Positions 31,830-43,264 of a stretch of DNA of 54,267 bases are shown in pieces. Under the pieces are notes generated by a model. The model searched no databases. It was not told the DNA's origin and saw only the letters and a program-made list of their open reading frames with translations. Origin of the DNA: Halieaceae bacterium UBA5044 (GTDB taxonomy: Bacteria > Pseudomonadota > Gammaproteobacteria > Pseudomonadales > Halieaceae); NCBI GenBank assembly GCA_002416125.1, contig DIBU01000010.1, positions 189,831 to 244,097 of the forward strand. Direction: 5' to 3'. Position 1 is the first letter of the stretch, and each line of letters starts with the position of its first letter. The position numbers were made by a program, and so were the translations under genes.

Positions 31830-33719
31830 TCAGGACTCCAGTTCCGCCCAGCGCTCGATGGCGGCATCGAGGGCGTCCTGCACACCGCTGAGTTCCGCCA
31901 GCACGGCGTCCACCGCGTCGCGACTCTGCTGGTAGAACGCGGGGTCCGCGGTGCGCGCTTCCAGTGCAGCCTGCTGTTGCTCGAGCGCTTCAATCCGCGC
32001 GGGCAGAGCATCCAGTTCGCGCTGTTCCTTGTAGGACAGCTTGCGGCGTGCGGGGGTGCTGGCGGCGGGCGCTGATGTCGCCGGCTCCGGTTTGCTCGCC
32101 GGCATCTGCTGGCCCCTGGTTTCGGGCTCCACCAGCTGGCCGCCGCGAGCTTCCCAGTCGCTGTAACCACCGGCCTGTTCTTCCACTGTGCCGTCCCCGC
32201 GCAGGATCAGCAGCTGTGTCACTACATGGTCCATAAAGTCGCGGTCGTGGCTGACCAGAATCACCGTGCCGTCGAAGGACAGCAGAATGTCCTCCAGCAG
32301 CTCGAGGGTTTCGATGTCCAGGTCGTTGGTCGGCTCGTCGAGCACCAGCAGGTTGGCCGGCTTGCTGAACAGGCGGGCCAGAATGGCGCGGTTCTGCTCG
32401 CCGCCGGACAGGGCCTTGACCGGCGTCCGTACACGCTCTGGACTGAACAGGAAGTCGCCGAGGTAGGAGATGGCGTGGCGACGCTTGCCGTTCAGCTCGA
32501 TGAATTCCTGTCCCCCGCAGACATTGTCGATCAGGTTCTTCTCGGGCTCCAGCTTGCCACGCAGCTGGTCCGAGTAGGCGATCTCCAGCTTGGTGCCCAG
32601 GGTTACGCGGCCTTCGTCAGGCTGCAGTTGCCCGAGTATCATTTTCACCAACGTGGACTTGCCCGCACCGTTGGGTCCGACAATGCCGACCCGGTCGCCG
32701 CGCTGAATAATGGTGGAAAAGTCGCGTATGACGGTTTTCCCGTCGAAGCGCTTGCTGACCTGTTCCAGCTCCGCCACGACCTTGCCCGAGCGGCTGGCTT
32801 CCTCGACCACAAAGTTGGCGCTGCCCACCCGCTCACGGCGCTGCTGGCGCTCACTGCGCATCTTCTCCAGCGCCCGCACGCGGCCCTCGTTGCGAGTTCG
32901 CCGCGCCTTGATGCCCTGGCGAATCCACACTTCCTCTTGCGCGAGTTTCTTGTCGAACAGTGCGTTGGCCCGTTCTTCGGCCTCCAGCTCCTGTTCACGG
33001 TGGGCGAGAAACCCCTGGTAGCTGCCCTCCCAGCTGGTGAGGTGGCCGCGATCCAGCTCGGCGATGCGTGTGGCAACGCTCTGCAGGAAGCGGCGGTCGT
33101 GGGTGATCAGCACGATCGCCCCGCGGTACTGTTGCAGCTGGGTCTCCAGCCACTGGATGGCGGGAATGTCGAGGTGGTTGGTGGGCTCGTCCAGCAGCAG
33201 GATATCCGGGTCGGCCACCAGGGCGCGTGCCAGGGCGACGCGCCGACGCCAGCCGCCCGACAGCTCGCCCATTTTGGCGTCCTGCGGTAATTGCAGCTGG
33301 GTAATGGTGGTTTCCACCCGCTGCTGCAGGGTCCAGCCATCTGCCGCCTCCAGCGCCTGCTGTACCGTGCTCAGGCGATCGAAGTCGATGTCGTCGCCCT
33401 CGTGCAGCAAGCGGTGGTATTCCGCCAGCAGCTTGCCGGTGTCTGCCAGGCCCTCGGCAACCACATCGTACACAGTGCTGTTGTCGGCGTCCGGCAGCGT
33501 CTGCTCCAGCCGGGCGATGCGCACCCCGGGACGTACCCAGCGCTCACCGGAATCGGCCTGCAGTTCGCCTGCAAGAACCCGCAGCAGGGTTGTCTTGCCT
33601 GCCCCATTCCGCCCCAGCAAGCCCCAGCGCTCGCCGCGACGAATGGTCAGGCCGACGTCGTCCAGCAGTACCTGGGTACCGTAATGAAGCTGCAGGGATT
33701 CGAGTTTGAGCAGGGGCAT
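31830..33719 (-). CDS. uup: ABC-F ATPase Uup
   Basis: 629 aa soluble protein with two ABC cassettes and no membrane domain: cassette 1 (GRNGAGKTT, LSGGWRRRVALARAL, LLDEPTNHLD) and cassette 2 (GPNGAGKSTL, LSGGEQNRAILARLF, VLDEPTNDLD), a linker, and a C-terminal coiled-coil (KLSYKEQRELDALPARIEA) typical of Uup. ABC-F proteins act on the ribosome; Uup also binds branched DNA and limits transposon excision in E. coli. ATG 33719 is preferred to the GTG two codons upstream. Convergent with the aminotransferase, 28 bases apart. Confidence 0.93.
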   Translation of the reverse strand: MPLLKLESLQLHYGTQVLLDDVGLTIRRGERWGLLGRNGAGKTTLLRVLAGELQADSGERWVRPGVRIARLEQTLPDADNSTVYDVVAEGLADTGKLLAEYHRLLHEGDDIDFDRLSTVQQALEAADGWTLQQRVETTITQLQLPQDAKMGELSGGWRRRVALARALVADPDILLLDEPTNHLDIPAIQWLETQLQQYRGAIVLITHDRRFLQSVATRIAELDRGHLTSWEGSYQGFLAHREQELEAEERANALFDKKLAQEEVWIRQGIKARRTRNEGRVRALEKMRSERQQRRERVGSANFVVEEASRSGKVVAELEQVSKRFDGKTVIRDFSTIIQRGDRVGIVGPNGAGKSTLVKMILGQLQPDEGRVTLGTKLEIAYSDQLRGKLEPEKNLIDNVCGGQEFIELNGKRRHAISYLGDFLFSPERVRTPVKALSGGEQNRAILARLFSKPANLLVLDEPTNDLDIETLELLEDILLSFDGTVILVSHDRDFMDHVVTQLLILRGDGTVEEQAGGYSDWEARGGQLVEPETRGQQMPASKPEPATSAPAASTPARRKLSYKEQRELDALPARIEALEQQQAALEARTADPAFYQQSRDAVDAVLAELSGVQDALDAAIERWAELES

Positions 33720-33856
33720 GAGCACGCTGTCGTTGAAACGGGGGCTGCATTCTACGGGCTGTGCCCGGCGGGGGCCAGCGGTGCGGCATCGCGGGCACCC
33801 CAGCTGGATCGATCGCGACGAGGGGACCGGTCTTCAGATCACCCAGCCGGAAGCGG

Positions 33857-35263
33857 CTAGAGCAGGTTTTCGCCCCCTTCGGGCAGACGCGAGGCCTGCG
33901 CCTGCCTTTCAATGTCACTGTCGGTATTTTTCAGGTCGCCCTCGGCGATATGTGTTCCAACGTTGTCTGGCGCGGTGGGGGTTGAGTCGGAGGGGAAGGT
34001 GACACCTGCTTCCCCCGAAGGCTCCTGCAGGTCGACCCGCAGGCCCGCGGGGAAAGTGATCTCCCGGACCTCGCCGGGCATCGAGATCCCAGCCTGCTCA
34101 AACGCGGTTTTGACCAGACGAATGGCGGCCGAACGGACCTTTTGCGCATCATAAGTCGCAGTGTTGACCCAATAGCTCAACCGGAGGTTCACCGTGGAAG
34201 CCGCCAGTTCGTCCACCAGCACCAGCGGTTCGGGTTCATCCAGTATGGCGGGATGCTGGCGCAACACGTCCAGTGCCGCGGTTTGTGCCGCGGCAATAGC
34301 GTCTTTGTACGCGATGCCTACAGTGAATTCCTGTCGCGTGCGTGGGTTTGCCGTAAAGTTGACGATTTCATTCTTGTAGATGATGGCGTTGGGGATCTGC
34401 ACATGGTTCCCATCGCGGGTCATGATCAACGTGGCGCGGGTATTCACTTTTTGCACGAATCCCCGGTGGTTCTTCACCTCGATAAAGTCGCCGACGGCGA
34501 AGGGGCGCTGCATGCTGATCAGGATGCTGGCGAGAAAGTTCTCGGCGATGTCGCGAAAGGCGAAGCCTATCGCCAGCCCCAGTAGCCCCGTGCCGCCTAC
34601 CACCGTGACCGCGAGACTGGTCAGGCCGGCAATACGCAGCACGATATACAGTCCGAGTATGAACACCAGCGCGGCGCTTGCCCGGGAGAGCATGTCGCGA
34701 AGCAGGCGCGTGCGTACCCGCCTGATCAGCAGGCGGCTTGAGGCTGTCGCTGCCAGGCCCGCCAGCAGCCAGGTGAAACCGAGCAAGGCCAGTGCCAGTA
34801 GCGCCAGCGGGAGCGCGCGGAAGGTGGCTGCCGCCATGGCTTGCAGCTGCGCATACGTCGGAGACAGATCCCAGGGCGATGACGTTGCCAGGGTGATATT
34901 GTTGACCACCGCGACCACGCCCTGCGCATTGCGTGCCAGCGTGCCGGCCCAGGCCTGATGTTCCGGTTTCTGTGCCTCGCCGGTGAGGAAGACAATGCCG
35001 TTGTCGACGCGCACCTGCACCGACGCGAACCAACCCGTTGCCCCGAGGATCGCCCGCAGGCGGTTGGCGATGGCATCGTCCGCGGTTACGCGCTCAACGG
35101 CAATTGAGTCGGCGACTGAGAGTTCGCTGGACGTTGTCGCAGCGCGCGGCTCCCCCGGTTCCGTATCCGCAGCGCCGGCGAACGCTGCAAGCAGGCATGG
35201 CAGCAGCACAAAGAGCAGAGATGTGCGCCGTAAGTGTTGCCGTGGCAGGTTAAAACTATCCAT
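33857..35263 (-). CDS. MscS-family mechanosensitive channel with an N-terminal BON domain
   Basis: 468 aa. A signal peptide or first helix (LLFVLLPCLLAAFAGA) is followed by a periplasmic BON domain (about residues 58-125; VQVRVDNGIVFLTGEAQ and AQGVVAVVNNITL), then two to three helices and the MscS core: a glycine/alanine-rich pore helix (GGTGLLGLAIGFAFRDIAENF), QRPFAVGDFIEV and VQIPNAIIYKNEIVNF. The tail after about residue 400 is acidic and low complexity. BON domains bind phospholipid, so this channel may sense the envelope as well as membrane tension. Divergent from acetoacetyl-CoA synthetase. Confidence 0.9.
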   Translation of the reverse strand: MDSFNLPRQHLRRTSLLFVLLPCLLAAFAGAADTEPGEPRAATTSSELSVADSIAVERVTADDAIANRLRAILGATGWFASVQVRVDNGIVFLTGEAQKPEHQAWAGTLARNAQGVVAVVNNITLATSSPWDLSPTYAQLQAMAAATFRALPLALLALALLGFTWLLAGLAATASSRLLIRRVRTRLLRDMLSRASAALVFILGLYIVLRIAGLTSLAVTVVGGTGLLGLAIGFAFRDIAENFLASILISMQRPFAVGDFIEVKNHRGFVQKVNTRATLIMTRDGNHVQIPNAIIYKNEIVNFTANPRTRQEFTVGIAYKDAIAAAQTAALDVLRQHPAILDEPEPLVLVDELAASTVNLRLSYWVNTATYDAQKVRSAAIRLVKTAFEQAGISMPGEVREITFPAGLRVDLQEPSGEAGVTFPSDSTPTAPDNVGTHIAEGDLKNTDSDIERQAQASRLPEGGENLL

Positions 35264-35420
35264 GAGCCTCGCACGCTTCTTTCAGGGCAGCCGGTCGGGC
35301 GGATGCAGTGTAAACCCAATCTGGGCACAAGTGCAGGTGTGCTGCACAGCTGCTGTCCGTGATTGAATTCCGCGGCGTCCGGCGGCATGCTGGCTGCCGG
35401 TATCGATACAGGATTTACGG

Positions 35421-37373
<1,953 letters not shown>

Positions 37374-37468
37374 CGTTGAACAGGGGAGTGCCGCTGGCAC
37401 GCCGCTCGCGGTTGAAATTCGGTTATCATTGCGCCCCCTGATGCAGGCAGGCAGGCCGAGGCAGCGCG

Positions 37469-38515
37469 ATGGTACTTACGCAACAGACACACTACGACCG
37501 GCAGGTAGCCGGGTGGCTCATTCTCTGTGCCGCTGTGATTTTTGGCATGATCCTTCTGGGTGGCGTGACGCGTCTGACCAACTCTGGCCTGTCCATGGTC
37601 GAGTGGCGTCCGATCATGGGCATCATACCGCCGCTCACCGACGTGGCCTGGCAGGAGGTCTTTGACAAGTATCGCCAATCACCTGAGTACCTGAAAATCA
37701 ACCGCGGCATGTCGCTGGACGCCTTCAAGACCATTTTCATGTTCGAGTACCTGCACCGGGTGCTCGGCCGCCTGATTGGCATACTCTTTTTCTTTCCATT
37801 GGTCTTTTTCGCGCTCACCGGGCGGGTGCGTGCTGGGTTGATGCCGCGCCTGTGGTTATTGTTCGTGCTCGGTGGCTGCCAGGGCCTGCTGGGCTGGTAC
37901 ATGGTGAAGAGCGGGCTGGTCGACAACCCGCATGTCAGCCAGTATCGACTGACCGCACACCTTGGACTGGCGTTTGTGATTTACGCCCTCATGTTCTGGG
38001 TGATACTGGATGTGCTGGCGGGGCGGCGACCCGCTGCCGGACAGCCACATGCGCTGGCGCCCTGGGGCGCGGTGTTGGCAATGCTGGTGTTCCTGATGAT
38101 TCTGTCCGGTGGTCTGGTGGCGGGCACCAAGGCCGGGTTTGCCTACAGCACCTGGCCGCTGATGGGTACGTCGTTTCTGCCGCCGGGTCTGTACAGTGGT
38201 GAGCCGGCCTGGCTCGACGCCTTTGAAGACATCACCACCATCCAGTTCAATCACCGCATTTTCGCCTACCTGCTGTTTGTGTTGATCCACCTGTTTGCCT
38301 GGCACCTGTGGCGCTCGGGCCTCGGCGCGCGGGCGCGGCTGGCGGCGGGTCTGCTGCTTGCGGCACTGTGGTTGCAGGTCACCCTGGGCATCAGCACCTT
38401 GCTCCTGCACGTGCCGATCAGCCTGGCGGCGGCGCACCAGGGTGGCGCTGTGGTGCTGTTGTCGGCAACGCTGTACGCGGCGCATCTGCTGCGTCGCGGC
38501 GCCCCGGCCGCCTGA
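37469..38515 (+). CDS. ctaA: Heme A synthase
   Basis: 348 aa inner-membrane COX15/CtaA protein that oxidises heme O to heme A for aa3-type cytochrome oxidases. It has eight helices; heme-binding histidines are in FEYLHRVLGR, LTAHLGLAF, IQFNHRIFAY and AAAHQGGAVVLL. LGGVTRLTNSGLSMVEWRP at residues 24-42 is the family signature. This is the type 2 (alpha/gammaproteobacterial, mitochondrial) group, without the paired cysteines of Bacillus CtaA. Its presence implies an aa3 oxidase besides the bd oxidase at 1.4 kb. ctaB and cox genes are not in the window. Confidence 0.94.
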   Translation: MVLTQQTHYDRQVAGWLILCAAVIFGMILLGGVTRLTNSGLSMVEWRPIMGIIPPLTDVAWQEVFDKYRQSPEYLKINRGMSLDAFKTIFMFEYLHRVLGRLIGILFFFPLVFFALTGRVRAGLMPRLWLLFVLGGCQGLLGWYMVKSGLVDNPHVSQYRLTAHLGLAFVIYALMFWVILDVLAGRRPAAGQPHALAPWGAVLAMLVFLMILSGGLVAGTKAGFAYSTWPLMGTSFLPPGLYSGEPAWLDAFEDITTIQFNHRIFAYLLFVLIHLFAWHLWRSGLGARARLAAGLLLAALWLQVTLGISTLLLHVPISLAAAHQGGAVVLLSATLYAAHLLRRGAPAA

Positions 38516-38534
38516 GGCGGCGCCGACCAGGTCG

Positions 38535-38753
38535 CTACCAGAAGCGCAGGACGGTGTCGTCTTCCCGGCGCCCGGGGCGCAGCCGCCGGTCCTCGTTTTG
38601 CGGGTCGAAGCGCACCGTGGCGCGGCGATCAGTATTACTGCGGCGGTCCAGCCTGCGCCGGTCCGGCCCCGCGTATTTCTTGTTGCCTTGCCGGTCAGCG
38701 CAAAACGCTGGCGACAGGTCTCGCGCCTCAAACAGCGTGGGTTTGTCTGACAT
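38535..38753 (-). CDS. Small basic hypothetical protein with DRR repeats
   Basis: 72 aa, no recognised family. A strong GAGGAGG lies eight bases before ATG 38753, which supports translation. The sequence is highly charged with recurring DRR motifs (GPDRRRLDRR, SNTDRRATVR, EDRRLRPGRRED), probably an Arg/Asp-rich nucleic-acid- or partner-binding tail; the single Cys is not in a metal motif. It is convergent with ctaA (19 bases apart) and divergent from the lapB operon. Function unknown. Confidence 0.6.
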   Translation of the reverse strand: MSDKPTLFEARDLSPAFCADRQGNKKYAGPDRRRLDRRSNTDRRATVRFDPQNEDRRLRPGRREDDTVLRFW

Positions 38754-38865
38754 CCAGTAGCCTCCTCAATCCCGGGGTCCTCGGGCCTTCCGGCCCCGGT
38801 AATTGCTACAGTGTGGACTCCTGCAGTGCTTCCTGCACGGATTTGGCGCGGTCTTTCTGTGATGT

Positions 38866-38881
38866 TGTGACCTGCGTCACA
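38866..38881. promoter_or_regulatory. CRP/Vfr/Clp-type operator upstream of lapB
   Basis: TGTGA-CCTGCG-TCACA is a perfect match to the CRP-family core TGTGA-N6-TCACA. Its centre is 126.5 bases before the lapB ATG. TAAAAT at 38926-38931 could be the -10, which would put the site about 64 bases upstream of the transcription start, near a class I position. A second, one-mismatch site precedes the adhesin gene at nearly the same distance. Confidence 0.65.
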
Positions 38882-38999
38882 TAGCAATTCACCCCCAACT
38901 GACTTATCCTCTCATCATTAATTACTAAAATATTCAGTAGCTTAGAAGGCATTGGTGATATTGTTTTAAAGGCTGCGAAGAAAGGGGCACGCGGAACCG

Positions 39000-41126
39000 A
39001 TGACTGCCAGTATTGACGACCCACTGCTACAGAGCCTGCTGGCCCTGTGTCGGTATCATGGTGCCGCGTCTACCGCCGAGTCCCTGGTCGGCGGCCTGCC
39101 GCTGGATGAGGGGCGCCTGACGCCGTCCCTGGTGCAGCGCGCAGCGAGCCGTGCGGGGCTGGTCAGTCGCATTGTTGAACGCAGCGCGCGGGCGGTCGAG
39201 CCAGCGCTGCTGCCGGCGATTGTGCTGCTGCGCGACCAGCGTGCCTGCGTGTTGATGGGCTGGAGTGCCGACGGCGCTGAGGCCACGGTGATCTACCCGG
39301 ACCTGAACGAGGCAGCAGTCAGCGTGCCTTCCGGGGAATTGCTGGCGGACGAAATGGGCAGTGTGATTGTCTGCCGGCCGCGTTTCCGCTTTGACCAGCG
39401 CACACCGCGCACCGGCACGTCGGAGCGCGGCCACTGGTTCTGGGATGCCATCCGCGCCAACATGCCCATCTACCGCGATGTCCTGCTCGCGGCATTCTTT
39501 ATCAACGTCTTCGCGCTTGCGCTGCCCATCTTTACCATGAACGTCTATGACCGTGTGGTGCCCAACTACGCGGTGGAGACACTCTGGATGCTGGCGATCG
39601 GTGTCGTGATCATCATGCTTGCGGATATCGTGCTGCGCACCATGCGCGGTTACTTTCTCGACCTGGCCAGTCGCCGGGTGGACGTCGAATTGTCCGGCAA
39701 GATCATGGAGCGGGTGCTCGGTTCCCGACTGGAGAACCGCGCTCTGTCTGTGGGTTCCTATGCGGTGAACCTGCGTTCCTTCGAGACGGTGCGCGATTTC
39801 ATTACCTCTGCCTCGGTGACGACCCTGATCGACGTACCCTTCGCCCTGATCTTTGTCGCCGTGATCGGCTGGATCGCCTGGCCGGTGCTCATTCCCCTGC
39901 TCCTCGGGCTGCTCGTGGTCCTGGGTTACGCCCTCGCGACGCAGGGCAAGCTGCGAGAGCTGTCGGAAACCACCTACCGCGCCGGTGCCCAGCGCAACGC
40001 CACCCTGATCGAAAGCCTGGTCGGCCTGGATACCATCAAGGCGATGGGTGCCGAATCGCGCATGCAGCGCAAGTGGGAGGAGAGCACGGCTTTTCTGGCC
40101 CACGTGGGGGTGCAGCTGCGGCTGGTCTCGAATTCCACTATCAACGTGACCCTGTGGGGCAACCAGATGGTTACCCTGTTTGTGATCATCACCGGTGTCT
40201 ACCTGATTTCTGCCGGGCAGCTGAGTATGGGCGGGCTCATTGCCTGCAGCATGTTGAGTGGCCGGGTGATGGCGCCTTTCGGTCAGGTTGCCGGGCTGGT
40301 CACCTCCTGGCACAACGCCGAGATTTCCCTGAAGTCCCTGGACGAGGTGATGGCCAAGCCGATGGAGCGGGCCGAGGGCGCGCAGTTCCTGTCGCGGGAG
40401 ATGTTCCAGGGCGACATTGAATTCCGCAACGTGTCCTTCGCTTACCCCGGCGCCGAGATGGAATCGCTGAGCAATGTGTCGTTCCGCATCCGTCCCGGCG
40501 AGCACGTCGCCATTCTGGGGCGCGTTGGCTCAGGCAAGTCGACTTTGCAGAAGCTGGCCATGGGCCTCTACCAGCCAACGGCGGGTGCGGTGATGGTCGA
40601 CGGTATCGACCTGCGCCAGCTGGACCCCAGTGAGCTGCGTTCGCGTGTGGGCTATGTGCCGCAGGACGTCACCCTGTTTTTCGGGAGCTTGCGCGACAAC
40701 ATTGCGCTGTCCCACCCCAACGTCAGTGACAGTGATCTGGTGCGGGCGGCGGAAATCGCCAGCCTCTCGGACTACATCAACCGTCACCCCAAGGGCTTTG
40801 ACATGCAGATCAGCGAGCGGGGTGACTCGCTTTCCGGTGGGCAGCGCAAGTGCGTGGCGCTGGCGCGGGCCATGGTGCACGAGCCGCCGATTCTGTTGAT
40901 GGACGAGCCGACCGGGTCCATGGACCACTCGACGGAGGTGGCGGTGAAGCAGCAGCTGTCAGCCTGCCTGAAGGGGCGGACCTGGCTGGTGGTGACGCAC
41001 CGCAATTCCCTGCTGGAAATGGTGGACAGGATTCTGGTCATCGACAATGGCAAATTGGTGGCTGACGGGCCGCGGGACAGCGTGATTCAGGCCCTGCAAC
41101 AGGGCAAGATAGGAGCGGCCCGATGA
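39000..41126 (+). CDS. lapB: Type I secretion ABC transporter (LapB-like permease/ATPase)
   Basis: 708 aa inner-membrane component of an adhesin-exporting type I system. There is an N-terminal C39-peptidase-like domain without the catalytic cysteine (about 1-130; DDPLLQSLLALCRYHG), six helices (about 155-430), then an ABC domain with Walker A GRVGSGKST (507-515), signature LSGGQRKCVALARAM and Walker B ILLMDEPTGSMD. The inactive C39-like domain is the LapB/RTX type that binds, rather than cleaves, its cargo. Its stop overlaps the adaptor gene by four bases. The presumed cargo is the adhesin at 52723; the TolC-like LapE is not in the window. Confidence 0.93.
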   Translation: MTASIDDPLLQSLLALCRYHGAASTAESLVGGLPLDEGRLTPSLVQRAASRAGLVSRIVERSARAVEPALLPAIVLLRDQRACVLMGWSADGAEATVIYPDLNEAAVSVPSGELLADEMGSVIVCRPRFRFDQRTPRTGTSERGHWFWDAIRANMPIYRDVLLAAFFINVFALALPIFTMNVYDRVVPNYAVETLWMLAIGVVIIMLADIVLRTMRGYFLDLASRRVDVELSGKIMERVLGSRLENRALSVGSYAVNLRSFETVRDFITSASVTTLIDVPFALIFVAVIGWIAWPVLIPLLLGLLVVLGYALATQGKLRELSETTYRAGAQRNATLIESLVGLDTIKAMGAESRMQRKWEESTAFLAHVGVQLRLVSNSTINVTLWGNQMVTLFVIITGVYLISAGQLSMGGLIACSMLSGRVMAPFGQVAGLVTSWHNAEISLKSLDEVMAKPMERAEGAQFLSREMFQGDIEFRNVSFAYPGAEMESLSNVSFRIRPGEHVAILGRVGSGKSTLQKLAMGLYQPTAGAVMVDGIDLRQLDPSELRSRVGYVPQDVTLFFGSLRDNIALSHPNVSDSDLVRAAEIASLSDYINRHPKGFDMQISERGDSLSGGQRKCVALARAMVHEPPILLMDEPTGSMDHSTEVAVKQQLSACLKGRTWLVVTHRNSLLEMVDRILVIDNGKLVADGPRDSVIQALQQGKIGAAR

Positions 41127-42532
41127 GCGAGGAGCAGGTGACGACAACCGGAGCGGTGGCCGAGGCCGCATCTGCGCGGCCGCGCCGCTACCTCGCGGAC
41201 TTCGTTTTTGCGCCCTGGCTGCGCAATGCGGCGGATGCCACGGGGAACTGGGAGCAGGATGTTCACCGCGCCTATCTGGAGCAGCAGCCGTTGCGCGCGC
41301 GCAACCTGCTGTATGTAGTGGCGGTTATTGTCATCGCACTTGTGACCTGGGCGGCCTTTGCCGAGGTCGACGAGGTGACCCGAGGCGAGGGCAAGGTCAT
41401 ACCCTCGCAGCAGATCCAGGTCATGCAGTCACAGGACGGGGGGGTGGTCACCGAAATACATGCGCGGGCGGGTGACGTCGTCGAGGCGGGGCAGTTGCTG
41501 GTGCGGCTGGATCAAACCCGTTCCACCTCTAACCTGCGGGAAAACCAGGCCGAGTTTCGTGCCCTGTCCGTGCGCGCGGCGCGCCTCAGTGCCAATCTGG
41601 CGGGCACCGAATTCATACCGGAGCCCGAGTGGTCGCTGCAGGCCCCGGGTATCGTCGAGCAGGAACAGGCTCTGTATACCTCGCTGCAGGCGCAGCTGAC
41701 CCTGCAGCGGCAGATTGCCGAGGAGCAGTTGGAGCAGCGGCAGCAGGAACTGGCGGAGGTGACGGCGCGGTCACGGCAGCTGGCGCGTTCGCTGGAGCTG
41801 AGCCGCCAGGAGTTGAGCGTTACCCGTCCGATGGTCGCTTCGGGTGCGGTCTCGCAGGTGGAGATTCTTCGCCTGGAGCGCGAGGTGAATCAGCTTAGCG
41901 GCGAGTACGATCAGTCCCGCGCCCAGCTCAAGCGCATTGATTCCGCTATCGCCGAAGCGCAGCGGCGCCTGAGTGAAGTGGAAGTGGAGTTTGAGAATAC
42001 GGTGCGTGAGGAGCTGACCGATACGCTCGCGCGCATCAACGGCCTGCGTGAAGCGGGAGAGGGTCTCAGTGATCGCGTGCGTCAGACCGAGGTGCGCTCG
42101 CCGGTCAAGGGCACAGTCAACCGCCTGTACTTCAATACCATCGGCGGCGTGGTACTGCCGGGCAAGGAAGTCATTGAAATTGTCCCGCTGGACGACAGCC
42201 TGCTGGTGGAGGTGCGGATTCGTCCCAAGGATATCGCCTTCCTTGTGCCGGGGCAGGAGGCCCTGGTGAAACTGACGGCCTATGATTTCGTGGTGTATGG
42301 CGGCCTTGAGGGCGTGGTCGAACACATCGGGGCCGACACCATCATGGATGAAGAGGGCAATCCCTTTTATGAGGTGCACGTGCGCACCAAAGAGTCGGGA
42401 TTCGGCGAAGACATGCCGATCATGCCCGGCATGACGGTGCAGGTGGACGTGCTCACCGGCAAGAAAACGATCCTCGCCTACCTGATGAAACCTGTGCTGC
42501 GCGCGAAACAGTACGCGCTGACGGAGCGCTGA
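41123..42532 (+). CDS. lapC: Type I secretion membrane-fusion protein (HlyD/LapC family)
   Basis: 469 aa periplasmic adaptor linking the ABC transporter to the outer-membrane channel. A cytosolic N terminus is followed by one transmembrane helix (about residues 63-82; LLYVVAVIVIALVTWAAF), a biotinyl-lipoyl-like segment (VTEIHARAGDVVEAGQLLVRLD), a long coiled coil (about 130-310, rich in Glu/Gln/Arg/Leu), and the returning lipoyl and beta-barrel domains (VRSPVKGTVNRLYF, GLEGVVEHIGADTI). ATGA overlap with lapB and one-base overlap with the next regulator gene show tight coupling. Confidence 0.93.
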   Translation: MSEEQVTTTGAVAEAASARPRRYLADFVFAPWLRNAADATGNWEQDVHRAYLEQQPLRARNLLYVVAVIVIALVTWAAFAEVDEVTRGEGKVIPSQQIQVMQSQDGGVVTEIHARAGDVVEAGQLLVRLDQTRSTSNLRENQAEFRALSVRAARLSANLAGTEFIPEPEWSLQAPGIVEQEQALYTSLQAQLTLQRQIAEEQLEQRQQELAEVTARSRQLARSLELSRQELSVTRPMVASGAVSQVEILRLEREVNQLSGEYDQSRAQLKRIDSAIAEAQRRLSEVEVEFENTVREELTDTLARINGLREAGEGLSDRVRQTEVRSPVKGTVNRLYFNTIGGVVLPGKEVIEIVPLDDSLLVEVRIRPKDIAFLVPGQEALVKLTAYDFVVYGGLEGVVEHIGADTIMDEEGNPFYEVHVRTKESGFGEDMPIMPGMTVQVDVLTGKKTILAYLMKPVLRAKQYALTER

Positions 42533-43143
42533 TGAAACATGTGTTTGTGACGCCGGCCAACACGCTGCGGCCCCGGTGGCGCGAGGCATTTCCGGATGCG
42601 CTGGTCGTGGCAGCAGTCGAGCAACTCGCCGTAGACGCGCCGGCTGCCGAGGTGGCCTGGCTGGAGGCAAGCCTGCTGGACGCGGCGGCGCGCAACGCCG
42701 CCCTGGCCGCCGCAAGTGCCGCGGGGTATCGCGTTGTGCTGATGACGGCGACGCCCGCGGAAGCCGATGCCTTTCAGGCACTCAACGCGGGCGCGGTAGG
42801 CTATTGCCACAGTGAGTCGGCACCGGAGCAGCTGCGCGAGGTCGGCCTGGTGGTGGCCCACGGAGGTCTGTGGATGCCCCCCGAACTGGTGCAGCGCCTG
42901 ATGGCCCTGTCCCTGCGGGTACAGCCGCAAAGCACGGGTCCAGGGCCGGACCTGGGTGCGCTCACGCCACGGGAGCGGGATGTGGCGCTGCAGGTGGCGC
43001 TGGGCGCGAGTAACCGGGAAATCGCCGCGTCGCTGGCAATCACTGAGCGCACGGTCAAGGCGCACTTGTCGGCGGTGTTCGAGAAACTCGGCGCCAGGGA
43101 CCGGGTGCAGCTGGCGCTGATGATGAGCCAGGGTGCGTTTTGA
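42532..43143 (+). CDS. LuxR/NarL-type regulator with degenerate receiver, coupled to lapBC
   Basis: 203 aa. The C-terminal 65 residues are a clear LuxR helix-turn-helix (LTPRERDVALQVALGASNREIAASLAI, TERTVKAHLSAVFEKLG). The N-terminal part has a receiver-like layout (VVLMTATP; NAGAVGYCHS) but no aspartate at the expected phosphoacceptor strand and no acidic pocket at its start, so it is probably not phosphorylated. The ATG shares one base with the lapC stop. Comparable proteins accompany lapBC in Pseudomonas. It may sense a ligand or secretion state; targets unknown. Confidence 0.82.
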   Translation: MKHVFVTPANTLRPRWREAFPDALVVAAVEQLAVDAPAAEVAWLEASLLDAAARNAALAAASAAGYRVVLMTATPAEADAFQALNAGAVGYCHSESAPEQLREVGLVVAHGGLWMPPELVQRLMALSLRVQPQSTGPGPDLGALTPRERDVALQVALGASNREIAASLAITERTVKAHLSAVFEKLGARDRVQLALMMSQGAF

Positions 43144-43264
43144 TCGCAGGCGATTGAGCCATCCGTCACCGTTTATTGCCGCTGGTCAGAGCCTGCTGGT
43201 ATTGCACATCCGCATCGGGATACTGAAACCTGATGTAATTGCCGGTATCAGGAGCAGTCACGGC

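Noticed and set aside
39027..40505. 492-codon minus-strand frame opposite lapB
   Set aside because: His/Gln/Arg-rich translation without motifs, antisense to the transporter gene; a codon-bias shadow.
43144..43264. Sigma-54 promoter before fimT
   Set aside because: A TGGTATTGCAC stretch was considered, but the GG and GC dinucleotides are not at the required spacing.
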